The notes beneath the pieces are model-generated. The model did no database searches and was not told the origin of the DNA. It saw only the letters and a list, made by a program, of their open reading frames with translations. The translations under genes and the position numbers were made by a program. Shown here in pieces: positions 1 to 6,678 of a stretch of DNA of 11,382 bases. How positions within the stretch are numbered: position 1 is the stretch's first letter; each line of letters begins with the position of its first letter. The stretch covers positions 6,782 through 18,163 of the forward strand of contig PMAM01000240.1 in NCBI GenBank assembly GCA_003152595.1. The letters are read 5' to 3'. This stretch comes from Acidobacterium sp. Its GTDB lineage: Bacteria > Acidobacteriota > Terriglobia > Terriglobales > Acidobacteriaceae.

Positions 1-72
1 GCCGAGGTGACGAAGTTCAGCGGGGGCAAGCTGGAGGACGATGCTTCGCTGATTGTGGCGCGGGTGCTGTGA
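1..72 (+). CDS. C-terminal end of a PP2C/SpoIIE-type serine phosphatase (partial)
   Basis: Only the last 23 codons and a TGA stop are present; the 5' part lies outside the window. The visible peptide ends FSGGKLEDDASLIVARVL. This matches the usual end of SpoIIE/RsbU-type PP2C phosphatases, where a DD(A/I)T/SL-V-V-R pattern carries the last metal-binding Asp and the final beta strand. In that family the enzyme dephosphorylates STAS-domain anti-sigma-factor antagonists. A STAS protein is encoded about 3.5 kb away at 3580-3927, so a functional link is possible but unproven. The stop codon sits at the edge of a 7-base-period repeat. The family call rests on a short peptide and could be wrong in detail. 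Confidence 0.6.
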   Translation, partial: AEVTKFSGGKLEDDASLIVARVL

Positions 73-112
73 CAGCAGCCTGCAGTCGGCGGTCAGCAGT
101 CAGCTGTCGGTA
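71..112. repeat. Heptamer tandem array A (GTCRGCA family)
   Basis: Six consecutive 7-base units fill the gap between the convergent stop codons at 72 and 113. Units start at 71, 78, 85, 92, 99 and 106. Examples are GTCGGCG, GTCAGCA, GTCAGCT and GTCGGTA, giving the consensus GTCRGCA. The phosphatase stop overlaps the first unit, and the array ends exactly where the opposing TAA begins. No hairpin with a T run is visible. Confidence 0.65.
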
Positions 113-1753
113 TTACCGCGGGTGCACTTCAACCGGCGCCGGCAATTCAAGGGTGCGCTGGCCCGCCACGCGCACCGACACGCCGCGGGCCAGATACGGA
201 GCCATCACCTCAGGGCGGGCCCACTCCAGCGTCCAGCCGTTGTCGATGGCGACCAGCGTGTAGTCGCCGGGAACGACACGGTCCAGCCTGAAGCTGCCGT
301 CCGTGTTGGTCTGGTCGCGGCGGTAGAGATCGTGCAAAGCTGGATTGCGCGGGACGAGGAGGATCATGACGCCGCCCGTTCGCTTGTTGTTCTGCCTGGC
401 ATAGCCGGTGACGGTGGTTGCGCCGCGGGCGAGTGTGGCGGCCAGCAGGACCGGCTGTCCGGCAACGGTGATGCGGTTGCCCTGGGCTTCGGCGCCGGAG
501 GCCAGCATCTGCAGGACGACGGTGGCTCCATCCAGAGAGCTGACATGGACGTCGTAGGAGCCGGCTGCAACGGAATGGAAGTGAAAGATTCCGTCTCCTG
601 CTGCGACGACGGAATAGCGAGCTTCGCTGCTTTCGACGGATTCGAGAGAAACCCGGGTTTGGGGGGCAAGCACGTTGCCGGAGGCCTCGGCGATTTTGCC
701 CGAGATATCGACGCCGCTCGCGGTCGAGGCGAGATCGACCGTCTGATTCGCGGTGAGGTCCACAGTTGCAGTACCGGTGCTCTCACCCTGGACTCCGAAC
801 TGCCGCAGTACATAATGACCCGGGGCGATGCCGCTGAAGTCGGCGACCATGCCGCCCGATGGTGTGCCGGCGGTGAACTGTGTCGCGTTCGAGTACTCAT
901 CGGCGCCAAAGGCCTGCTGCGCAAGCTGGGGCATCGGCATACCGCGGCCTTCCACCGGAGGAGGCAAATGCACCTGGATATGAATGGCGGGAACCGCGTG
1001 CAACGAGAAGTCCACCTCGACGCGATCACCTGCCTTGACCGTGATGGGCGTGGCGGAATCGGAGTCGGCGCCGTTTTCGTAGAAGGTGGTGGGGTAGGCG
1101 ACGTCGAGGGGCGAGCGCGGCTGCTGATCGACGGGGAGAAGATTGCCGCTGGGGTCCGTCTTCGGGCCGGGATGGAAGGCGAACCAGGGCGTAGCGGAAA
1201 CCGAGACATAAAAAGTGCCGGCGCGGACGCGTAAAAATTCGTAAGCGCCGCTGTCGTCGGTCATTTCCGTTTGCGTGCCGACGGTTCGCTCCTCGCCGTT
1301 GCGCTGATCCTGGAGGAAGAGGCGAACCTGGGCTCCGGCGACGGGCTCACCAGATTCGTCGGCAACGGTGCCGCCGATAACGCCGGTGGGCTCGAGAGCA
1401 AGGCGCAAACTGCTGGTGTTGAGACCGGGCCCGGCGACGACGCCGGTGTAGAAGCCATCGTGTTCCTGATACCCGGCCGCGATGTAGCCGCGGCGGGAGC
1501 CTTCAAGACGATAATTGCCGGCCTCGAGATGGTCGAAGCGAAAGCTGCCGTTTTCGCCAGTGATGCCCTCGGCGACCTGCGATCCGTTGGGAACTGCGGT
1601 GGAGAGTGTGACCTCGGCGCGGTCGAGCGGGCTGCCGGTGGAGGCGCTGACGACGGTGCCGCTGATGGAGAACGATGCGCTGCTGGTGTTCTGTGCACCG
1701 AGCACTGGGGAGAACGCCAATAGCAAAGATGCAACGGCAAGAGCGCGCATCAT
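113..1753 (-). CDS. Secreted carboxypeptidase-regulatory-like repeat protein (second of a tandem pair)
   Basis: This 546-residue exported protein is built from repeated transthyretin/CarboxypepD_reg-like beta sandwiches. It is probably an envelope or extracellular structural or binding protein; no catalytic site is seen. The N-terminus MMRALAVASLLLAFSPVLGA is a signal peptide with likely cleavage before Gln21. Repeat modules show the G-x-V-x-x-x-x-G-x-P-V...DGxFxFxxLxPGxY pattern at about residues 28-105, 125-195, 350-420 and 450-510. The C-terminus contains WARPEVMAPYLARG and a final beta segment typical of acidobacterial members. The open frame extends upstream to 2011, but that stretch is Arg-rich shadow sequence. 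The Met-Met start at 1753 is preferred because it begins the signal peptide, has GAGG seven bases upstream, and overlaps the ancestral stop of the upstream gene in an ATGA arrangement. The exact role is unknown. Confidence 0.85.
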   Translation of the reverse strand: MMRALAVASLLLAFSPVLGAQNTSSASFSISGTVVSASTGSPLDRAEVTLSTAVPNGSQVAEGITGENGSFRFDHLEAGNYRLEGSRRGYIAAGYQEHDGFYTGVVAGPGLNTSSLRLALEPTGVIGGTVADESGEPVAGAQVRLFLQDQRNGEERTVGTQTEMTDDSGAYEFLRVRAGTFYVSVSATPWFAFHPGPKTDPSGNLLPVDQQPRSPLDVAYPTTFYENGADSDSATPITVKAGDRVEVDFSLHAVPAIHIQVHLPPPVEGRGMPMPQLAQQAFGADEYSNATQFTAGTPSGGMVADFSGIAPGHYVLRQFGVQGESTGTATVDLTANQTVDLASTASGVDISGKIAEASGNVLAPQTRVSLESVESSEARYSVVAAGDGIFHFHSVAAGSYDVHVSSLDGATVVLQMLASGAEAQGNRITVAGQPVLLAATLARGATTVTGYARQNNKRTGGVMILLVPRNPALHDLYRRDQTNTDGSFRLDRVVPGDYTLVAIDNGWTLEWARPEVMAPYLARGVSVRVAGQRTLELPAPVEVHPR

Positions 1754-1842
1754 TGCGCACCCTCGGGGGCGATGTGAACCACGTCGAGTTCGACGCTCGC
1801 CGTTCCGCCTGGATCCACGGTGACGGTTTGACCCTTTCCGGC
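1750..1842 (-). other. Stranded in-frame tail of the upstream CRLP gene, beyond a premature TAG
   Basis: Reading on in the same frame past the TAG at 1843-1845 gives 30 more sense codons. They begin AGKGQTVTVDPGGTASVE and end at a TGA whose bases overlap the ATG of the next gene (ATGA, 1753-1750). The segment matches the last beta strands of the neighbouring paralogue. There ARPEVMAPYLARGVSV aligns with HSAEGLAA-stop-AGKGQTV, placing the stop codon opposite a Tyr. A single-base change from TAC or TAT would create it. The tail is best read as former coding sequence, or as coding sequence interrupted by a sequencing error. Confidence 0.75.
1761..1764 (-). promoter_or_regulatory. Ribosome binding site that supports the start at 1753
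   Basis: On the minus strand GAGG lies seven bases before the ATG at 1753-1751. It falls inside the stranded tail of the upstream gene, as expected for a translationally coupled pair. Confidence 0.5.
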
Positions 1843-3423
1843 CTAGGCGGCGAGGCCTTCCGCGGAGTGGAAGTCGATGTCCTGCTGCGCATCGCAGGCG
1901 ACAACGCGATAGCTGCCGGGCGCCATCGCGTAGAGCGAGAAGTGTCCATCGGAATTGGGCATAACGTCGCGCAGCGTGGTGGTGGAAAAGAGCGGGATCG
2001 CATAGATCCACACCTGGGGGGACTCGCCCGCGGCATTGGGATTGGGAGCGCCGGGCGTCTGGCTGCCGAGGATGCCGGTGATGGTGCCGCCGTCGTCGCG
2101 CAGCGTCACTTCGACGGCCGGCGGTGTACTGCCGGGCAGAACGACGAGTGGAGTGCTGCCGAGGTCGACGCCGCCACTGGTGACGGAGCTCACATAGGCC
2201 GGCGGCCAGGCCTCCGCCTTGACCCAGTAGCGGCCAGGCTCATTCACATTGAGTTGCCACTCGGGGCTTCCGGAATTTTCGTTATGCGCCATACCGCCCC
2301 CGCCTTCTGAGCGCATCTCGTCCGCGTTCGTGATCTCGAGGTTCATGCCGGGGCCGGGGCCGGCGGGTGGCGAAGTGGCGGAATCCGACAAGTCGCGGCG
2401 GATGATGACGGGAATGTGCGGAACCGGCTGAAGGCTCATGGCGAAGCTGGCAGCAGCGCCGTTGACCTGCAACGTCGTGCTGCCCCATTCCGCCGATTGT
2501 CCGTAAACGTGAGCCTCGATGGTCCACGTGCCGTTGGGAACAGCTGCGTGGACCGTGCCGTCCTGGCGATCGAAGCGCGCGAACAGGCCCGTCTGCCGTC
2601 CTGCGCTGTCGAGGATTTCAAAGTTGGCGGGTGTCTCTGAGGAACTGTGGACGACGCCGGTGACAGGAAAGAACTGCTGGCGGACGAGAGCGATGTCGGC
2701 TTCGGCTTGCTGGCCCGCGCCCACGGTAAGGATGCCGGCGCCGCTGATGTCCGTCGTACCGGGATAGTAGAGGGAGGGATATCCCCAGATGGGTCCGTGG
2801 GTGTTGAGGGCCAGGCCTGGCCGGTCGAGTGTCGCCGTGGTGGAGAGCCTGTAGCTGCCGGGCTCAAGGTTGGCGATGCGGAAGGAACCGTCGCTGCGCG
2901 TTCTTGCTTCACCGGCGATGGTCCAGTGCGGATGGCCGTTCTCCATGCGGCGGTCGAAAGCCTGAATGCGGATGCCGTCGTCGGGATCGGCAGTCGAGAG
3001 CGTGACGTGCCCGGCGATGGTGGCCAGCGGCGTGATGGAAAGGGTCACGCTGGGCATATCGGGCCCAACCTGAATGCTTGTAGGCGGCGCGGGGCGGAGT
3101 CGGCTAAAGCTGTTGCCGCGGATCATCCCGCCCATGGCTCCGCCGCGGCCCTGATAGCCGGGCTTAGTGACGGAGAGTGAATAGCTGCCGGGCCCCAGGT
3201 TGTCGAAAGCGAACTGGCCGTTGCTGTCGGTGAGCATGGCCTGATCCTGCGCGAGCGAAACCAGTGCGCGAGCGACAGGCTGATTCGTGACCGAATTGAC
3301 CACGGTGCCGCGCAAGGCATAGCCGGCCGGCGCCGCGAGAGCGTCCTGTGCATGAGCCCGCGGCATCGCGGAGGCGAGAGCCAGCGGCAACAGAGGGATC
3401 AGCAATGCGAGTGAGCGATGCAC
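1843..3423 (-). CDS. Secreted carboxypeptidase-regulatory-like repeat protein, truncated by an in-frame TAG
   Basis: This is the first gene of the tandem pair, 526 residues as it stands and 557 if the TAG at 1843-1845 were sense. It has a signal peptide (VHRSLALLIPLLPLALASA to AHA, cleavage near residue 25). Next comes a clear CarboxypepD_reg-like domain at about residues 33-90 (LRGTVVNSVTNQPVARALV, then DSNGQFAFDNLGPGSYSLSV). More modules follow, with RSDGSFRIANLEPGSYRL and SDGHFSLYAMAPGSYRVVA. No enzyme active site is seen; a structural or carbohydrate-binding envelope role is an inference. The frame is open to an ATG at 3528, but the GTG at 3423 starts a compact signal peptide and leaves room for a promoter, so it is preferred. 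GAGG lies only three bases before it, which is close. The last beta segment is lost to the premature stop, so the protein may be unstable. Confidence 0.75.
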   Translation of the reverse strand: MHRSLALLIPLLPLALASAMPRAHAQDALAAPAGYALRGTVVNSVTNQPVARALVSLAQDQAMLTDSNGQFAFDNLGPGSYSLSVTKPGYQGRGGAMGGMIRGNSFSRLRPAPPTSIQVGPDMPSVTLSITPLATIAGHVTLSTADPDDGIRIQAFDRRMENGHPHWTIAGEARTRSDGSFRIANLEPGSYRLSTTATLDRPGLALNTHGPIWGYPSLYYPGTTDISGAGILTVGAGQQAEADIALVRQQFFPVTGVVHSSSETPANFEILDSAGRQTGLFARFDRQDGTVHAAVPNGTWTIEAHVYGQSAEWGSTTLQVNGAAASFAMSLQPVPHIPVIIRRDLSDSATSPPAGPGPGMNLEITNADEMRSEGGGGMAHNENSGSPEWQLNVNEPGRYWVKAEAWPPAYVSSVTSGGVDLGSTPLVVLPGSTPPAVEVTLRDDGGTITGILGSQTPGAPNPNAAGESPQVWIYAIPLFSTTTLRDVMPNSDGHFSLYAMAPGSYRVVACDAQQDIDFHSAEGLAA

Positions 3424-3493
3424 GGACCTCAGCTGCGATTCTCCAGTTCCGTGGGGAAAAATCAATGCTGCGAGAATAGACGTTCGCGGCAAG

Positions 3494-3541
3494 GGAATTG
3501 TGTCCAGGGAGGTTGGCGGTCGGAGCAATTCACGGAATTGT
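3494..3541. promoter_or_regulatory. Operator-like repeats in the divergent promoter gap (3424-3579)
   Basis: The 156-base gap separates the divergent CRLP and STAS genes and must hold promoters for both. It contains a perfect inverted repeat CAATTC-ACG-GAATTG at 3526-3540. It also holds two direct copies of GGAATTGT at 3494-3501 and 3534-3541, exactly 40 bases (about four helical turns) apart, the second overlapping the palindrome. This geometry would suit a dimeric repressor controlling both genes, but no regulator is identified. A TATATT at 3567-3572 could be a -10 box for the STAS gene; no well-spaced -35 box was found. Confidence 0.3.
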
Positions 3542-3579
3542 AACCGCCACGGTGGGCTGCAACCTTTATATTTTCAGGC

Positions 3580-3927
3580 ATGTCCGCCGCCGAACCTTTG
3601 ACGCTCGAAAGCGTCGCCGGGCAGGCTCCGGGAAGCCGGATCCTGCGCCTCAATGGTCCCCTTGTGCTGAACAATCTGTTCGAATTCCAGAGCTTTCTGC
3701 GCAACGATCCGCCGCAGGTTCTGATCCTCGATCTGAGCGCTGTCCCTTACATGGACTCAGCCGGGATGGGCGCGATCATCAACTACTTTGTCTCGAGCCA
3801 GCGCCACGGCCGCAGGCTGGTGGTGGCCGGCGTGAACGGCCGCGTGCTGGAGCTGTTCCGGATGACGAAAGTGGAAGGCCTGCTGACCATGAAGGCGACG
3901 GTGGCGGAGGCGGACCAGGCAGTTTAA
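3580..3927 (+). CDS. STAS-domain anti-sigma-factor antagonist (SpoIIAA/RsbV-like)
   Basis: This cytoplasmic protein of 115 residues is a single STAS domain, the normal length for this family. Such proteins bind anti-sigma kinases in partner-switching systems and are controlled by Ser/Thr phosphorylation. The sequence shows a first beta strand ILRLNGPLVL at 21-30, LILDLSAVPYMDSAGMG at about 48-64 and VVAGVNGRVLELF at 81-93. Ser60 in the DSAGMG loop is the residue phosphorylated in SpoIIAA-type proteins, so the switch residue is kept. No kinase or sigma factor is adjacent. The PP2C-type remnant at 1-72 could be a phosphatase partner but is 3.5 kb away. The Shine-Dalgarno sequence is weak (CAGG just before the ATG). 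A heptamer array begins directly after the TAA. Confidence 0.88.
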   Translation: MSAAEPLTLESVAGQAPGSRILRLNGPLVLNNLFEFQSFLRNDPPQVLILDLSAVPYMDSAGMGAIINYFVSSQRHGRRLVVAGVNGRVLELFRMTKVEGLLTMKATVAEADQAV

Positions 3928-3962
3928 CAGCAGGGTACAGGTTACAGGGCACAGGGCACACG
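3928..3962. repeat. Heptamer tandem array B (KTACAGG family)
   Basis: Five 7-base units start at 3928, 3935, 3942, 3949 and 3956, directly after the TAA of the STAS gene. The units include GTACAGG, TTACAGG and GCACAGG. The same family recurs at 4501-4542 beyond the next gene. The rest of the gap to 4003 has no clear repeat or terminator. Confidence 0.75.
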
Positions 3963-4002
3963 AAACGCGTCTGGCTCGGTTGCGCCAGGGTCTAATAGAG
4001 AG

Positions 4003-4497
4003 ATGCGATTGTGGATCGGCTCTCTTCTACTGGGCTGCGCGGCTGTCGCGCTGTCGATGCCGGTTGTGCCCGCAGCCTGGGCGCAGGACGTCAATATTCC
4101 TTATGTTGCGCCGCGTCCGGCAAACACGCTGGTGATGCTGCCCGATGGCTCGACCGTCCACGTCGAGCTGGCGACGACTCCCGCCGAGCAGGCCTACGGA
4201 CTGATGGGGCGCACCAGTCTGCCTGAAGGCCGCGGCATGCTGTTCGTTCACGATGACATGGCGCGCCACGCCTACTGGATGTATCACTGCAAAATTGGGC
4301 TGGACATTGTGTGGATGGACGCCGCTCACAGCATCGTCGAGATGAGCCCGGATACGCCGCCCTGCCGTGGGAAATCGACCACGTGCCCGAGTTATGGCGG
4401 GAAGATGCCCTCGGAGTATGTGCTGGAGTTGCCGGTGGGGACCATCGGGAAGCATCACCTGGCCGTCGGCGAGCGGGTGGAATTCCAGCTGCCCTGA
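4003..4497 (+). CDS. Exported DUF192 family protein
   Basis: This 164-residue protein has an N-terminal signal peptide (hydrophobic residues 3-24, AWA at 25-27, cleavage before Gln28) and then one DUF192 domain. Family features are clear: VHVELATTPAEQAYGLMGR at 52-70, GRGMLFVHDD at 77-86, the WM and LDIVWMD core at 92-106, and YVLELPVGT at 139-147. Cys121 and Cys128 in the PPC-6-CPSY stretch could form a disulfide after export; Cys96 is the third mature cysteine. The biochemical role of DUF192 proteins is not established, so no function is assigned. The start is chosen for the signal peptide; GAGAG directly before the ATG is a poor ribosome site. The gene converges on the nucleotidyltransferase-like gene, with a repeat array between them. 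Confidence 0.88.
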   Translation: MRLWIGSLLLGCAAVALSMPVVPAAWAQDVNIPYVAPRPANTLVMLPDGSTVHVELATTPAEQAYGLMGRTSLPEGRGMLFVHDDMARHAYWMYHCKIGLDIVWMDAAHSIVEMSPDTPPCRGKSTTCPSYGGKMPSEYVLELPVGTIGKHHLAVGERVEFQLP

Positions 4498-4500
4498 GGA

Positions 4501-4542
4501 GTGCAAGGTACGGGTTGCAGCGTACGAGTTACAGGGAGCAGG
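4501..4542. repeat. Heptamer tandem array C (KTACAGG family)
   Basis: Six 7-base units begin at 4501, 4508, 4515, 4522, 4529 and 4536 in the 51-base gap between the convergent stops at 4497 and 4549. Examples are GTACGGG, GTACGAG, TTACAGG and GAGCAGG. The TTACAGG unit is identical to one in array B. No conventional terminator hairpin is seen. Confidence 0.65.
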
Positions 4543-4548
4543 GTAGGT

Positions 4549-6441
4549 CTAGCGTTTCTTCTTCGCCGGCGCTTTCTTCGCGGGCTTGCCTGGCTTCGCA
4601 GCCTTCTTCGGCGCGGCCTTTGCGGGTTTCACCGATTTGCGGGCCGGAGCGGCGGCCTGCTTCTTTGCAGCAGCCTTGACTGGCTTTGGTGCCGGTTTTG
4701 AGGGTTTGGCGGCGACCTTCACCGCAGGCTTCTTTACAGGAGTCTTCGCCTTCGTCGCGGCTTTCGGCTCGGGCTTCACGGGTGCTTTGGCAGGAACCTT
4801 TCCCGGAGCCTTCGGCTTTTCGGGAGCCTTCGGTACAGCCTTCTGGGCCACTGCAGTCTTTGGCGCCTCTTTCGCAGCCTTGACCGGAGCAGCTTTGATC
4901 GGCGCAGCGGGAGCTGGCGCAACCTTCGCCCCTTTCATCGCTTTTGCCGGAGCTTTCGCAGAAACTTTCACAGGAGCCGGGGCGCCGCCCTTCTTCGGCG
5001 GCAGCGGGACGTCTTCCCCGAGTGGGGAGGGTGCCCTCTCGTCCTCTTCTTCCTCCTCGCCGTCCTCATCGGAATCGCGCGCGGGCGGCTCGACCTCTTC
5101 CTCTTCCTCGATTTTTGGCTCAGCACGGCGCCCGCGTGGACGTCGAATGACAACCGGCGGCGGCGGAGCGGGCGGAGAGTACGGCTGGAGGAACTTACGA
5201 ATCTCCTCCTCGGTCTGGAGCTTGCCGTCCATGAACTCGAAGAAGAGCAGCTCGGCGATCTCGCCGTAATTGGGCAGATCGGGCGTGATGCGCATCTCGG
5301 CCATAAGCGTAGTGGGAATCTTCTGACGTGCTTCCGGCCAAACATTGAAGAAGCTGTTGAACTTTTCTTTCACCGCCGCGTTCTTTGAACTATAGGCGAG
5401 CCACAGCACCGGCTCTGCCTGATGACTGACCAGCAGCTTCCATGCCGCGGACGGTTTGGCTGCCGCTTTCCCCAGCAGCACCTTCGAAAATTCCTTCGCG
5501 CTCTGCTCCAGCCGGTTCCACTGTTCGACGAAGCCGCGCCGTGGGAACAGCCGCTTGAGCCCGGCCACATCCTTCGGCTGCATCTTCGCCGTGAGCAGCT
5601 CAATGTGCGCTGCGGAGGGATCGGAACCGACGCCCACCATGAGCAGGCGAATCAGAATCTTGTTCAGCTCCTCTAAACCTTTGATGTCGGCCTTGGCCGC
5701 GGTCCATGCCGCGTAGAGCACCTTCATCCAGCCCTCGGCTTCGAGCGCGCGCAGGGCTTTCAGGGGATCCTCCTCGTGCGCGATCTCCTCGAGCTCATAG
5801 CCGCGTGCGAACGCGGAGATCTGCTCCATCAGGCCTTCGGCTTTGGCGTTTTGGTACCGAGCCTGGGTCCGCTCGTCCATCTGCCACCCGGTGCGGGCAG
5901 ACAGGCGGATGGCGCGGACCATGCGCGAGGGGTCCTCGATAAATCCGTAATTGCTGGCGAGCCGCACGTGGCGGGCCTCGATGTCGGCAACGCCGTTCAG
6001 CGGGTCCAGCAGCAGCCCCCACGAGCCCTCGTTCAGCGAGAGCGCCATCGCGTTCGCCGTAAAGTCGCGGCGGCGAAGGTCCTCGAGAATCGGCGCCCAG
6101 TGGTAGACGGGCTTGCCGGGTTTGGGATACTCCTCGCGGCGGGAGCTGGAAACCTCGACGCGAACGCTGCCCGGGAACCAGAAGTAGACAGTATGGGTCG
6201 GCTCATGGTCGCCCCAGAACTCGCCTCCTGCTTTCTCCAGCGCTTTCTTTAATTTGAGAGCATTTCCCTGAACCGAAAAATCAAGATCGCGGACAGGGAA
6301 GCCACTGGTCAGGTCGCGCACCGCGCCGCCGGCCAGGAAGACGGTCATGCCCGCATCGCGGGCGGCGTCTCGAACGTGGCGAAGAGCGTTTTGCTGGGCG
6401 GGGGAAAGACGATTTTCAAGAAGATAGATGTAATCGGGCAT
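4549..6441 (-). CDS. CCA/poly(A) tRNA nucleotidyltransferase-like enzyme with a histone-H1-like C-terminal tail
   Basis: This 630-residue protein starts with a class II nucleotidyltransferase (PcnB/CCA) head. That family adds CCA to tRNA 3' ends or A to RNA ends. Visible motifs are FLAGGAVRDL at 35-44, the metal-binding DLD (Asp52, Asp54), RRDFTANAMA at 124-133 and EDPSRMVRAIR at 169-179. The later ERxxxE element is degenerate (FARGYELEE, 211-219). No HD phosphohydrolase motif is seen. After about residue 425 the protein is low-complexity: a Pro run, a Glu/Asp block at 445-468, then about 150 residues of Lys/Ala/Pro ending in PAKKAPAKKKR. The start at 6441 (MPDYIYLLENRL) is preferred over the ATG at 6510 because the extra 23 residues do not resemble the family; no strong ribosome site helps. 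CCA-adding and poly(A)-adding enzymes cannot be told apart here. It ends in TAG. Confidence 0.82.
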   Translation of the reverse strand: MPDYIYLLENRLSPAQQNALRHVRDAARDAGMTVFLAGGAVRDLTSGFPVRDLDFSVQGNALKLKKALEKAGGEFWGDHEPTHTVYFWFPGSVRVEVSSSRREEYPKPGKPVYHWAPILEDLRRRDFTANAMALSLNEGSWGLLLDPLNGVADIEARHVRLASNYGFIEDPSRMVRAIRLSARTGWQMDERTQARYQNAKAEGLMEQISAFARGYELEEIAHEEDPLKALRALEAEGWMKVLYAAWTAAKADIKGLEELNKILIRLLMVGVGSDPSAAHIELLTAKMQPKDVAGLKRLFPRRGFVEQWNRLEQSAKEFSKVLLGKAAAKPSAAWKLLVSHQAEPVLWLAYSSKNAAVKEKFNSFFNVWPEARQKIPTTLMAEMRITPDLPNYGEIAELLFFEFMDGKLQTEEEIRKFLQPYSPPAPPPPVVIRRPRGRRAEPKIEEEEEVEPPARDSDEDGEEEEEDERAPSPLGEDVPLPPKKGGAPAPVKVSAKAPAKAMKGAKVAPAPAAPIKAAPVKAAKEAPKTAVAQKAVPKAPEKPKAPGKVPAKAPVKPEPKAATKAKTPVKKPAVKVAAKPSKPAPKPVKAAAKKQAAAPARKSVKPAKAAPKKAAKPGKPAKKAPAKKKR

Positions 6442-6490
6442 GCGTGATGTATTCTGCTTGGTGACGCCGGTAGCGTCCGTCTCCGTCCCC

Positions 6491-6601
6491 GGGAAACTGT
6501 CCCTAACCACCGTAAGAATAAAGGTTTACAGGACAGACAAAGGGCAATACAAAAACTTAATGTAACACAAAAGTGTGCACTTGCGGCGGTGCAGCCTGCA
6601 C
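6491..6601. promoter_or_regulatory. Short inverted repeats in the divergent promoter gap (6442-6678)
   Basis: The 237-base gap between the divergent nucleotidyltransferase-like gene and the gene at 6679 is more AT-rich in its middle than the flanking genes. It holds three small inverted repeats: GGGA-AACTG-TCCC at 6491-6503, AAGTG-TG-CACTT at 6571-6582 and GTGCA-GCC-TGCAC at 6589-6601. The last is followed by AATTTTT. They could be operators or REP-like elements. TTGCCC and TATTCT on the minus strand look promoter-like but are 21 bases apart, so no promoter is called. Confidence 0.25.
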
Positions 6602-6670
6602 AATTTTTGATGCTTCGCGCCGGAATGTGCAACAATCCTGCTTTCTCTCCCGGAAAGCCCCGGAATCGTC

Positions 6671-6674
6671 AGGA
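6671..6674 (+). promoter_or_regulatory. Ribosome binding site that sets the start at 6679
   Basis: AGGA lies four bases before the ATG at 6679. It favours this start over the ATG at 6589 in the same frame, which would add 30 residues of unremarkable sequence. Confidence 0.5.
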
Positions 6675-6678
6675 ACGC

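Noticed and set aside
53..1234. Long plus-strand open frame opposite the second CRLP gene
   Set aside because: It is antisense to a gene with a signal peptide and clear repeat modules; its own sequence shows no domain, and it overlaps array A. High GC content gives long shadow frames.
1843..1845. TAG as a reassigned or recoded sense codon
   Set aside because: TAG ends the genes at 4549-4551, 7195-7197 and 9669-9671, and no recoding signal such as a stem-loop or special tRNA gene is seen here.
1754..2011. N-terminal extension of the second CRLP gene to an ATG at 2011
   Set aside because: The extension is Arg-rich, overlaps the upstream gene in another frame, and would bury a clear signal peptide inside the protein.
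4586..5269. Plus-strand open frame rich in Ala, Gly and Phe that looks like a membrane protein
   Set aside because: It is the reverse complement of the Lys/Ala/Pro tail (AAG and GCC codons read backwards), so its hydrophobicity is an artefact.
6491..6550. Seventh heptamer array in the gap upstream of the nucleotidyltransferase gene
   Set aside because: Pieces such as TTTACAGG and AGGGCA resemble arrays B and C, but units do not line up at seven bases; it also lies at gene starts, unlike the others.
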